Of a stretch of DNA of 64,000 bases, positions 1 through 8,964 are shown in pieces. The notes beneath the pieces are model-generated. The model was not told the DNA's origin and did no database searches. It saw only the letters and a list, made by a program, of their open reading frames with translations. Made by a program: the position numbers and the translations under genes. Source of the DNA: Pratylenchus scribneri (Eukaryota > Nematoda > Chromadorea > Rhabditida > Pratylenchidae); assembly GCA_030063045.1 (NCBI GenBank), contig JAQSEB010000082.1:2480001-2544000 (forward strand). Direction: 5' to 3'. Every line of letters starts with the position of its first letter. Position 1 is the first letter of the stretch.

Positions 1-307
1 CATCGCCGCCGCCATTTCCATTAAATTGTTGGTTTGGGTTTTGTAATCCATCAGTAGACGGATTAATTGATTGATTGGGAAATTGGCCAGTCGGAAATGG
101 CATTTGATCTGATTGTGGGAATTGCCCTGATGAGGGTAATCCTTCTGGGCCTTGATTGGGAGGAAATTGTCCATTATTCGGTGATTGGCCTGAAGGAAAT
201 TGATCGCCAGAATCAATCATTGGATTTGGCAGCTCCGAATTTGGCATCAAATTTGGTTGTTGTTCATCTACTATGGATTCATTTTTTATGTTAATCCGAT
301 TAAACAT
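1..307 (-). CDS. Partial Q/P/N/G-rich low-complexity protein (N-terminal part)
   Basis: The minus strand is open from an ATG at 307 to the window edge (102 codons), so the gene continues outside. The protein starts MFNRINIKNESIVDEQQ and then becomes a degenerate repeat of short units such as GQFPPNQ, GQFPQSD and GQFPNQS. It is rich in Pro, Gln, Gly and Asn and ends at the edge in a Gly run. No signal peptide, membrane segment or known domain is visible. Such tracts are usually disordered and occur in RNA-binding, transcriptional and secreted proteins, so no function can be assigned. The ATG has an AT-rich upstream region typical of this window. The start could instead lie in an upstream exon. 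Confidence 0.55.
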   Translation of the reverse strand, partial: MFNRINIKNESIVDEQQPNLMPNSELPNPMIDSGDQFPSGQSPNNGQFPPNQGPEGLPSSGQFPQSDQMPFPTGQFPNQSINPSTDGLQNPNQQFNGNGGGD

Positions 308-384
308 TTATTTTTCATATTTCATTAATTTGATTTATATTCGCCAATAATATTCCAAATTATATATTATTATACAAATTATTT

Positions 385-592
385 GATACCTGTATTTTTT
401 CTGATGAGAGTAGAATTTTCCCCTAAAATTACCTTAAGTTACTCCTAAAATTGGTTAACCTAAAATCACCTAAAATAATTTTTTTCATCGTTTTACAATC
501 AGTATAAGTAATAGAATTAGAATCTCAAAAAAAAAAATTCAAATCTGCCTCCAGAGATAACATACATAGTATAAGTATAAATACCAATCATT
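385..592. repeat. Family D repeat, copy 1
   Basis: This ~200-bp stretch carries the block TAAAATTACC..TTAGTTACTCC, then a run of A/T and AATCTCAAAAAA. Related copies lie near 38745-38935, 42165-42365 (inverted) and 47098-47288. All share the order CCCTATGTTA(C/T)CCCCAAAATT, then TTTTACAATCA, then GAAT(C/T)TCA. It has no coding potential and is probably a small non-autonomous DNA element. Confidence 0.55.
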
Positions 593-627
593 TAGAATTC
601 ATTCAAAATGACATTAATTCCGTTGAT

Positions 628-747
628 TCACCACCAACCTTTGGAATCCACTTGTGAATCATTGTCATTTTCTTTGGATTTCTTCTTTTTTGCTTCACCC
701 AAAGAAAACAGCAAAAATAAAATAAAGAAAGCCACAAATTTTGCCAT
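628..747 (-). CDS. Very small secreted peptide, 39 aa
   Basis: The minus strand encodes 39 residues starting MAKFVAFFILFLLFSLGEA. This is a textbook signal peptide: Lys at position 3, a hydrophobic core and a small-residue cleavage site (GEA). A short, highly charged mature part follows, with KKKK, END and NDS, and it ends GWW before the stop. The length and codon pattern suit a small secreted peptide, neuropeptide-like precursor or effector-like product. No amidation/cleavage signature of known neuropeptide families is present beyond the Lys run. An alternative is that this is only a first exon, because AAAG|GTTGGT near the end could be a donor. It is too short for homology-based naming. Confidence 0.45.
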   Translation of the reverse strand: MAKFVAFFILFLLFSLGEAKKKKSKENDNDSQVDSKGWW

Positions 748-1986
748 TTTTTGGTATAATGATTTGAATTGAATAAAAAATGATGCAAATTTATTGATGG
801 GAGGTTATTTGGAAGGAATGAATGGGTTAATTAGGATGAATAATGGGAGAGGGAATATTGCCCCAATTTTGGAACAATTTATTCAGCTGCCAAAATTCCA
901 AATTGGATAAACACAACAAAATACCTATACCTGCCTAATCCCTCTCTAAATGCAGATTAGCAGATTCATTTCATTCAATTGAATGAAATATTTGCTTAAT
1001 TAATGATGTGAAAATTTGTTTTTATTAATAGCAATCAATGATATAGAATTTCAGGAATTGAACCACCTCCGACCAAAGATTGGTAGACTTGAAAAGCTTA
1101 AGCTCAAGGTTGAGATCAAGTTGAAAATTCAGGGCCAGATCAAGTCCAGGTCCAGGTCGAGATGGAAAATCCCGGACCTACCACCAATCTATGTTTTCGA
1201 CCGTCTGTCAATTCCAATTAATTTTTTAATTTCATTTTAATCTACTTTTTCGATTATTTGTCTATTATAAATTCGGGGTATTAATAAGAAATTATTCCAA
1301 CAAGATTTTTCATAATTTAAATCATCATCAAATTAATACTGCCCTTTCAAAGATCTTCTCCATCTTTCGATTTTTGACGTCAATTTGTAATATATTTTTT
1401 CCATGCTTAAAATTGGCCAAATTTCTTCTCCTTTTGTCCTCTCTTTTTCTTTTTTTTTTCGTTTTTGTCATTGAATGCGACAACTGTTTTGACGGAGGCC
1501 AAATGTTGTGTGATGATAGGAAAATGGACAAAAAACGATATACATCAATCAGCACATTGCCTAAACATCGATTTCATCCTCATTTCACCCACTTATTTAA
1601 ATAAATATGCAACAATTTAATTAGGCAAAAATTAATCTTGCATTTTTTGATCCCAAATTAATCTAATATGCTTTTTCTAATTTGTGCTGGATGTACTTTT
1701 TTCGGTTATCCATCACCTGATTTTTTGGGTCAAGAAGGGAAAAGTGAAGGTGCCTTCCAGCAGATGGGTAATCCGTTTAGGGTTATGGCCATTTAGGGAT
1801 ACGTCATCTCTGGATGTATCCATGACCCTATTTTCCTTCCTAATCACCCATAAGGGGCCCTTCATTTCTTAAACATCTGGGCTGATGAGTGATGACGGAT
1901 AATAACCGAAAAATGCCCCGGATTATCCCTTGGATTGGATTGCATTTTTCAGCTAATTTTGAATATTTTTTTCACTATTCACAAAA
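748..1986. other. Intergenic region with a foldback element
   Basis: No gene could be supported here. It contains polypyrimidine tracts (about 1420-1460), a short Lys/Arg-rich fortuitous frame near 1016-1240, and an imperfect foldback element at about 1694-1912. Confidence 0.5.
1694..1912. repeat. Imperfect foldback element (MITE-like)
   Basis: The left end TTTTTTCGGTTATCCATCA is mirrored by the right end, which contains GATAATAACCGAAAAA. Inside are CCCTA-like and GGGTTATGG words that recur near 34790-34930 (between exons of the SRSX-like gene). It is not coding. Confidence 0.45.
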
Positions 1987-4761
1987 ATGGATCACATGGA
2001 GAATGGTGACTATTTGATGAATGGCTGCTCCAATTCCAATGATTCTGTCCCTTCCATTTCCAATTCCAATGATTCTGTCCCTTCCATTTCAAATTCCAAT
2101 GATTCTGTCCCTTCCATTTCCAATTCCAATGATTCTGTCCCTTCCATTTCAAATTCAAATGATCAAAAAATTATCGTCAAGTTTGCTGCCTTTCAAAACA
2201 TTCCAAAATATTTTCATTGTTTTTAGTGGGACCAATTCAAATTCGATTGGGGACGAGGGAATTGGCCAAATGGGAATGGACAAAATGGATTCAATTGCGA
2301 CAAAAACAAACAAAGCAAAATTGGCCAGGAGAAAATCGAGGCGATTCACTGAGGAGCCGGATGAGCTCTCAAAATTGCCCAAAATTAAAGGTAAAAAGAG
2401 GAGGAAATTGGCTATTTATTTATTTAAAATTATTCATTAATTTGAAATTAATCAATTTTAGAGCAAACAAAATTGGAAGATCGAACAAAATTGGCCGTTC
2501 AAAAAATGCAATTATGTCAACGAATTTTCAATTTCCATGACCCAGATTCACAAATTTCCAGCAAACAAGTTGGGCAAGAGGAATTTGAATTTACAGTCTA
2601 AAATTTGTGTTTAGGCCAAAAAATTAGCCCTTGAAGAACTGGCCGAATTTTTGAAAACAATGAAGGGAGCAGTCACGGAAAAATTTTATGCCGAAATATT
2701 CAAAATGGTTTCCGTGAATATTTTTCGGGATTTGCCTCCGAGGGAAAATGAAAGGATGAATCCATTGGAATTTGAATTGGCCCAACAATGTGGGGGGCCG
2801 GAGGATGAAAATGAATTCGGCAATTGCCAAGACCCAGGCTGGACCCATTTGGAGGTGAAAAATGGGGAATTATTTTTTAATAATTTTAATTATAAAATTA
2901 TTAAATTAATTTAAAATATTTAAAATTAATTTTTATTTTATTTTTATTTTAATTATATTTTTTAATTTATAATTTAATTTTAAAATTAATTTTTATTAAT
3001 ATTAATTTTAATTTATTTACTTAATTAATTTTTAAAATTAAATTACAATATTTAAGTTGATCTATGAAATTTTGCTCCACTTTTTCGGATCCCTCGAATT
3101 TCGCGCAACTTTGGCTAAAAAATTTGTGGACCAAGAATTTGTCACAAAATTAATGGAATTATTCCATTCGGAAGAGCCAAGGGAAAGGCAAATATTAACC
3201 AAAGTATATTTAATTTACCAAAAAATGATTCCCCAAATTTGGCCATAGATTGTGAAGAAAATTTATGTAAAATTTATTCGACTCCGAATATTCATTCGAA
3301 AACAAGTTTGCTATAAAATTTTGGCATTTCTTTATGAAAAAGGGCAACAAACATTTTGTGGAATTGCCGAAATGCTCGACATCCTTGAATCGTAATTTAT
3401 ATTTATTTATATTTTTTTTTATTAATTAATTAAAATAATTAAATATTTTGGATAAAAATAATTTTAATTTTATTTTTTAGTATTATTTGTGATTTTCGAG
3501 TGCCATTGAAGGCGGACAGCAGGGAATTATTGTTGAAAATAATATTGCCCCTGCATAAGTCCACATTGAATGGATATTCCCTCTATAATGGGAAATTGAC
3601 GGATCGGGTTGTTCAATTCCTGGAATTGGACCCGACATTGACTGGCCCAGTTATGGATAATTTACTCAAATTTTGGCCAAATTTTAGTGGAGCAAAAGAA
3701 GTATGGAAAAAGGGAGAAAATATATTAATTAATTTTAATTAAAACTAATTAATTAAAATAAATTAATTTTATTTAGATACATTTTATGCAGGAAATTGAG
3801 AGAATATTGAAAATAACGGAATTTGCTGAATTTAAAAAGATCATTGTCCCACTATTCGCTCAAATTGCAAATTGCATTGCCAGCAGCCATGCTCAGGTCC
3901 GGTCCGAAGGAAAAAAATTTTTAAATTAAAAATTTATTAGTCCTAATCTAGGGCTAAAGTTATTTACCAGGCTCTCGCCCCGGGCCTTTGCCGAGGGCCA
4001 AATATCCTTAGTGGCCAAAAGAAGAGGATAGGGATTAGAGAGGAATCAACTTTATATTATTCTTTATTATAACATTTATATGCGGAAAATGTGATAAAAA
4101 TGTGAAAGGCTAAAAAGCATAAGGAGAGGAACAAGGGTGAATTTAAAAAGGCAGATTGGAGCAATATTTGATTGATAAAGTGATGGGCGATTAGGCAAAA
4201 ATTGTAGGTACAGTAAGACAAATAGAAAAGGTCCTTAGGCATTTACAAAAATTGAATAGGGAAGCAAAAACAGTGGATTAAATGGCATATTTTAGCATCA
4301 TAAAATTGGGGCATTTTCTTCTAGACCGATTAAAACAATAGGGAAATATATTTTTATAAAAAAAAGCCCAAAATATTCCAATTGAAATCAAAAATTAAAC
4401 AACGAAAAGCATAAAATAATATAATAATATATAGGTGTCCTATCGAGCTTTGCTCCTTTGGAAGGATGATGGACGAATTGTTGCCCAATTGAAGAAATTC
4501 AATTCCCAAATTGTGCCAATCATTTTCACGGCCCTTTGCCAAACAGCCGAAAGGCATTGGCACAAAAATGTTCGATCATTGGGAAAAGAAGTGCAAAATA
4601 TATTAATCGAATGGAATTGGAAATTATGGAATCATCTTTTGGCCGGCGAAAGGGAACCAAGTCCAGTGAATTTTACATTCTATCAGGCACAGAGGGAAGA
4701 AAGGGAGAGAATGGCCTCAATTTACATTGAATATGTACAAAAAGGGAAGAAGAAATATTAA
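1987..4761 (+). CDS. PP2A regulatory subunit, B56 (B') family, divergent
   Basis: Exons: 1987-2180, 2227-2390, 2462-2568, 2615-2854, 3057-3203, 3249-3391, 3481-3700, 3777-3896, 4435-4761. They encode 553 aa, and all phases agree. From about residue 125 the protein follows the HEAT-like B56 fold. Recognisable blocks are NIFRDLPP, KKFVDQEFVTKLMELF, SEEPRERQIL, RIFIRKQ, LLKIILPLHK, VVQFLELDPTLTGPV and RHWHKNV, all in the family order. B56 subunits direct the PP2A phosphatase core to substrates carrying LxxIxE motifs. The conserved core supports that role, but sequence identity is moderate. The N-terminus is peculiar: residues 16-55 are four tandem copies of NSNDSVPSIS, encoded by a 30-bp DNA repeat. 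The last intron (3897-4434) carries a family A repeat. The length is close to typical B56 proteins (about 450-600 aa). Confidence 0.9.
2032..2151 (+). repeat. 30-bp tandem repeat in coding sequence, 4 copies
   Basis: Four nearly identical 30-bp units, each beginning AATTCCAATGATTCTGTCCC, lie in frame in exon 1 of the B56-like gene. Each encodes NSNDSVPSIS. Differences between units are mostly single synonymous changes in the TCC/TCA Ser codon, so the expansion is probably recent. Confidence 0.9.
3937..4243 (+). repeat. Family A intronic repeat, copy 1
   Basis: This copy starts TTAGTCCTAATCTAGGGCTA, has a GC-richer block (CTCTCGCCCCGGGCC), then GATAGGGAT, ATTATTCTTTATTA and GGCAGATT.GAGCAATATTTGATTGAT. 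It ends GTACAGTAAGACAAATAG..GGTCCTTAGGCAT. It lies in the last intron of the B56-like gene. Four other copies (6.8, 20.6, 25.1 and 32.1 kb) have the same orientation in the window. It is a non-autonomous mobile element of uncertain class. Confidence 0.8.
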
Positions 4762-6518
4762 AATATTTTTGGAGAAAAAAACAATTTGTATTAAAAATGT
4801 AAATTGGAAATAAATTTATGCAATTTTAAAAAGATGTTCATTTTTAAAAGAAAAGTATATTTTCGAGAATTAATTGGAAAAGATTATAATATTTTATAGC
4901 TGTTTAATAGTTTATCATAGACCCCAAAATCATATATACTTAATCGATAGGTATAGATCTCTTCGAGACACATCACTTGATAATAATTAGACTTAAGGTT
5001 TAACCAAATTTAAAATTAGTTTTGAACCAAAAACCATAAGACGGTTTAAACAGTTTAATGCCCTTTAATTTTTTATCAAACCATGACTAAGGCCGGATTC
5101 TTTACAATTGTCCTAATTAAATACGAATCGATACGTCTTGATCTCTTGATGAAATCTCTCGATAGGATTAAGGGATTTAGGTATTATAATAAACCATTGA
5201 ACCATTATAATTATAATCTTTTCGCCATTTTCAATGTTCGCTAAATTAAATTATATCCTTTATTAATTCCTTTATTCAATTATTAATGTATAAGAAATAT
5301 AAAATTTAATTTACTAATAAATTTATTCATCATTGAAAAAGCAATCATTATATTTTGGCATAACAAAATTTGCCTACGGCAAAATCATCTTACTGTATCT
5401 CATATTTATATTTTAGTTTCCAAAATCCAATTAAAGCAAATCACAAATTCCATCGGAGTTTGTTCAATTTGCCTCATTTTCCCAATTTCATCTATGATGA
5501 TTATGATTATATAGGGGAGAATTGTTGGTCACAAACAAAATTTGCTTTCTCATTGATAATTCTGTTCTGATAAATAAAAGTGATTATTTGATGGCATCCA
5601 AATAAAATTGACTGTCCTCTTCCTACCAAATTCAATATTTTTATTTATTTTCCCCTATCGTTCGGCCGAAGATAAGAAAAAATTATTCGGGTCGCTTTCC
5701 TTTACCTCAATAATTCCCAAAATTATTGTTTTTATGAATTCTTGCCCTCATCCACGCCAATCATGAGCCCCAATCAGGCATTTTGTTGGGTGTTATGAAT
5801 GATCAATAAGCAAAATAAAAATCATATTTCTTAATTTCATTTTTTGTCCCAAAATTTAATAAGTATTATAAAATTTTCAAAATTAAAAGCCCATCAAACA
5901 GGATAAAGAAAAGAGCCATGGAATTTTTTGTGCAAAAATAATTTACCGTAAATACTCTAATACCCCTCCCTTTATTAGAAGTCCATATCCTCTATTAGTA
6001 GCTCCCCTAGAAGGGTCTTCGAAATTTAATATTCCCGTCCACAGGGAGAATATTAATAGAGGATTTATGTACGGCATACGAACAGCGAATGTCCGATCAT
6101 AATTTATTGGCCAACCAAGTTCAATAAATCCATTTGACTAGAATTGGCTAATTCCTTTGGATAAAAAGTATTGCTCTCAATACTATTTTTCATCACCGAT
6201 ACTTAAATTGGCCAATTTAGATCCAAAAAATCATTTTAAACATCAAAAGCAAAAAATCATTGAACATCAAAAAAAGCATTGAATGGCCACAATTTTCTTT
6301 GAAATCAAACCAAAATTTGTTGTTTTTCCCAAATAAAGCCTTTCCCTTTCCCGTTCTTTGATTTCTTAAATTGAATAAACAAAAACCACCAATATCATCC
6401 ATTGCTTATCATCCAATTTTTAAGCTAAAAAACAATTCCCCCGGCCACAAATTGTCCATTCCTTTTTGACCAATTCTACAATTCTCAACAATTTGACCAA
6501 TTTCCAAAATCCACCAAA
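4762..6518. other. Intergenic region
   Basis: This spacer lies between the B56-like and MARVEL-like genes. It holds a family B foldback copy (about 4870-5235). Near 5940-6075 is a C-rich stretch (CCCCTCCC, GCTCCCCTAGAAGGG) weakly mirrored by GGAGAATATTAATAGAGGA. No coding frame with convincing codon use was seen. Confidence 0.5.
4870..5235. repeat. Family B foldback MITE, copy 1
   Basis: The left end is GGAAAAGATTATAATA and the right end is TATAATCTTTTCGCCATTTTC, with internal inverted words (GATCTCTTCGAGACACATC / GATACGTCTTGATCTCTTG). The same architecture recurs at 12186-12504, 17294-17648, 23001-24060 and 61595-61934. It is non-coding. Confidence 0.65.
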
Positions 6519-7784
6519 ATGGGCAGCGATATTCATTTCCATTCGGATTATTTGTCCTCAAACCGTGGCATCACAAAAATTCTCCAAATTGTGCTGGGTT
6601 TCGTCGTTTGCTCAGTGCTCTGCGCCAATTGGTACGGTGGAAACAGCTGCTTTGGTGAAGGACGTCTTGGCTATGTGAGTGGCCTCAATTTTGTGGTGGT
6701 GGTCATCAACATTGTCATTTTCCTGCTCAATTTGTTCAACATTCGCCTCTACAAAGCCGTATGTTTAATTTACAATTATTAGTCCTAATTTAGGGCTAAA
6801 TTTGTATGGGACGAGATGTGGGACAGGCTCTCCCCCCACGGGCCTTCGCTGGATATCTAAGTCCCCCAATGAGCGGGATAGGGATAAAGGGAATCAACTT
6901 TAAAGGGTAAAAATAAAAATCATAAGGAAAGGAAAGAGGGTGGATTTAAAAAGGCAGATTTGGGCAATATTTGATTGATAAAGCGATGGGCGATTAGGCA
7001 AAAATTGTAGGTACAGTAGGACAAATAGAAAAGGCCCTTTGGCATTATTGGCATTGATATACCTTTTTTATTCTTCAATAGAAAATTAAAAACCCTTTTC
7101 TGATTTCTATAATAAAATAAAAAAATATTATCAAATTTAAAAATTGAATTAAATTATTCAAAATTAGCTTCAAATCCGTAATTCCAAAATTCCCCCAGGA
7201 ACAATTATACAATGTGATTGCCACTGTCCTCTTCCTCGTCGCCATTGCCCTTCTTCTTTGGTTCATGATTGAATGGCGTTGGTGGGATATTTGGATGATC
7301 ATTACCGCCGTATGAATCATAACATTTACATTCAAAATGCCATTTCCAAATTTAGATTTGCATTGTTATCATTTTTGTGCTTTTCCAATGGGACTTCAAA
7401 GGCAATCGAACAATGGCAGATGGGCATCTTCCAATTTGAAAATGGACGGATAATAATGATAATGAATTTGGATGGTGAAATGGGCAAAGGAGGATGATGT
7501 GATGATTTGATTTAACAAAATATATTTGGTCATCATTTAACACATTCCACCAATCATTTTTCAATAATTTTATTAAAATTTATTTTGACTTATACTTAAT
7601 TTTTTAATTTAATAAACTATTAAAATTTAATTCTTAAAATATTTGGATTATAAAATTTTTAAAAGCCGATGCGTGATCCTAGTTCCTTTAGTTCGTTTCC
7701 TATGCGTTGGCGGCAGCTGACGGTAGCGAGGCCACATGGGAAATGGTGTCATCAATCAAATGGTTGCTGGCAATTTTGGAGTAA
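6519..7784 (+). CDS. Four-TM MARVEL-like membrane protein
   Basis: Exons: 6519-6758, 7199-7309 and 7692-7784, giving 147 aa. Four hydrophobic segments are evident: about 19-38 (KILQIVLGFVVCSVLCANW), 51-74 (NFVVVVINIVIFLLNLF), 82-104 (YNVIATVLFLVAIALLLWF) and 111-127 (WDIWMIITAFVSYALAAA). Both termini should be cytosolic. A short first loop with Trp, Gly and Cys follows TM1. Spacing and length suit the MARVEL fold (MAL/physin-type proteins), which acts in membrane apposition and vesicle traffic. The family is assigned on topology, so claudin-like relatives cannot be excluded. The end is ambiguous: the stop TAA at 7782-7784 overlaps a perfect donor, GTAAGTAG, so another exon could exist. Intron 1 contains family A copy 2. 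Confidence 0.7.
6779..7044 (+). repeat. Family A intronic repeat, copy 2
   Basis: Starts TTAGTCCTAATTTAGGGCTA and ends with GGTACAGTAGGACAAATAG and a CCCTTTGGCAT tail. It lies wholly inside intron 1 of the MARVEL-like gene. It is shorter than the other copies because the middle AT-rich part is partly deleted. Confidence 0.8.
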
Positions 7785-8130
7785 GTAGAATATATCTATT
7801 GGCCTATTAAAAATGCCGAATTGATTATCAATTGCCATACCATGGTCCCAGAAATTACTTTTGACTTTCGGCAAAAAATTGTATAAATGATTTTTATAAT
7901 ATTCGACATCAGTGATCCATAAAACATTTGAAGTTATAAAGCAAAAAAAACTGGTCCGCCACTATGGATCTCCCTTCATTCATTCATAAAAAGGGAGGAG
8001 ATTTATCCACGAAAAATCGAAATATTTCGCACATGCAAATTGCGAAAAAAATTCCAAAAATATGCAAAAATATGTATTGATTGATTGATGAAACAATGAC
8101 CCAATTAATAATTATAATTATGGGAGTCAT

Positions 8131-8393
8131 TTAATTTGGCAACAAAAACACTGAATTTGGCAACAACCTTTCGTGTCGAAAAATATTATATTTTTGAGGC
8201 CATATAACTTGGCCAAATCAGACTTCTTTAAGATTCCCTAACCCCTAGCCCTTAGCCCCTAATCCCATCCTGCCCTGAACCCTAACCCTAGCCCTAAACC
8301 CCTAGTTAGGGCCAAGTTATATGGCCTCAAAAATATAATATTTTTCGACACGAAAGGTTGTTGCCAAATTCAGTGTTTTTGTTGCCAAATTAA
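8131..8393. repeat. Near-perfect palindromic element, copy 1
   Basis: The arms start TTAATTTGGCAACAAAAACA and run about 95 bp. The right arm is their reverse complement, with the outer ~48 bp a perfect match. The centre holds degenerate telomere-like words (CCCTAACCCCTAGCCCTTAG, CCCTAACCCTAGCCCTAAAC). The element is non-coding. Confidence 0.85.
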
Positions 8394-8430
8394 TATTATC
8401 TCTTATAATTATATTATAAACGGAAGTCAT

Positions 8431-8693
8431 TTAATTTGGCGAAAAAAACACTGAATTTGGCAACAACTTTTCGTGTCGAAAAATATTATATTTTCGTGGC
8501 CATATAACTTGGCCAAATCAGACTTCTTTAAGATTCCCTAACCCCTAGCCCTTAGCCCCTAATCCCATGCCTGCCCTGAACCTAACCTTAGCCCTAAACC
8601 CCTAGTTAGGGCCAAGTTATATGGCCTAAAAAATATAATATTTTTCGACACGAAAAGTTTTCGCCAAATTCAGTGTTTTTTTCGCCAAATTAA
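8431..8693. repeat. Near-perfect palindromic element, copy 2 (tandem)
   Basis: Lies exactly 300 bp after copy 1 and shares its flanks (GGAAGTCAT before, TAATATTATCTC after), so the pair arose by tandem duplication. The arms carry TTGGCGAAAAAAACAC where copy 1 has TTGGCAACAAAAACAC, and the change is present on both arms. The centre has the same CCCTAA-like words. Confidence 0.85.
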
Positions 8694-8964
8694 TATTATC
8701 TCTATTATAAACATGCGAATATACTCTTAATAATTCAGTCTAATTTTAATATTTTTAAACAAATTCAACCTTATAGTTTGGCGATAATTATGCTCTACAT
8801 CTACACTAGCTTAAGCTTAAATTAACTAAACATTAAACAAACAATTACTTATACTTATTATTTTAGTTACATTTTTCAATAAATGAATAAAATTGTTTTA
8901 TATTTTTAAATAATTAAAGTTTCAGTCGACTACTTAAAACATAATTTTGTCCAATTTACTTAAA

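Larger units (their letters stand above)
7785..8964. other. Intergenic region dominated by palindromic repeats
   Basis: Between the MARVEL-like gene and the unknown 530-aa gene. It has no coding frame. Most of it is the pair of palindromes at 8131-8393 and 8431-8693. Confidence 0.6.

Noticed and set aside
1016..1240. Lys/Arg/Ser-rich 74-codon frame (GQIKSRSRSRWK)
   Set aside because: The composition reflects a short AGGTCCAGGTC-type repeat. There is no start context, no homology and no plausible splice partners.
4057..4242. A 61-codon minus-strand frame (MPKDLFYLSYCTYNFCLI...) inside family A, with similar frames in the copies at 7.0 and 32.3 kb
   Set aside because: The copy at 20.6 kb is frameshifted after about 15 residues and the one at 25.1 kb is broken. 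The similarity follows from shared DNA, not from protein constraint.
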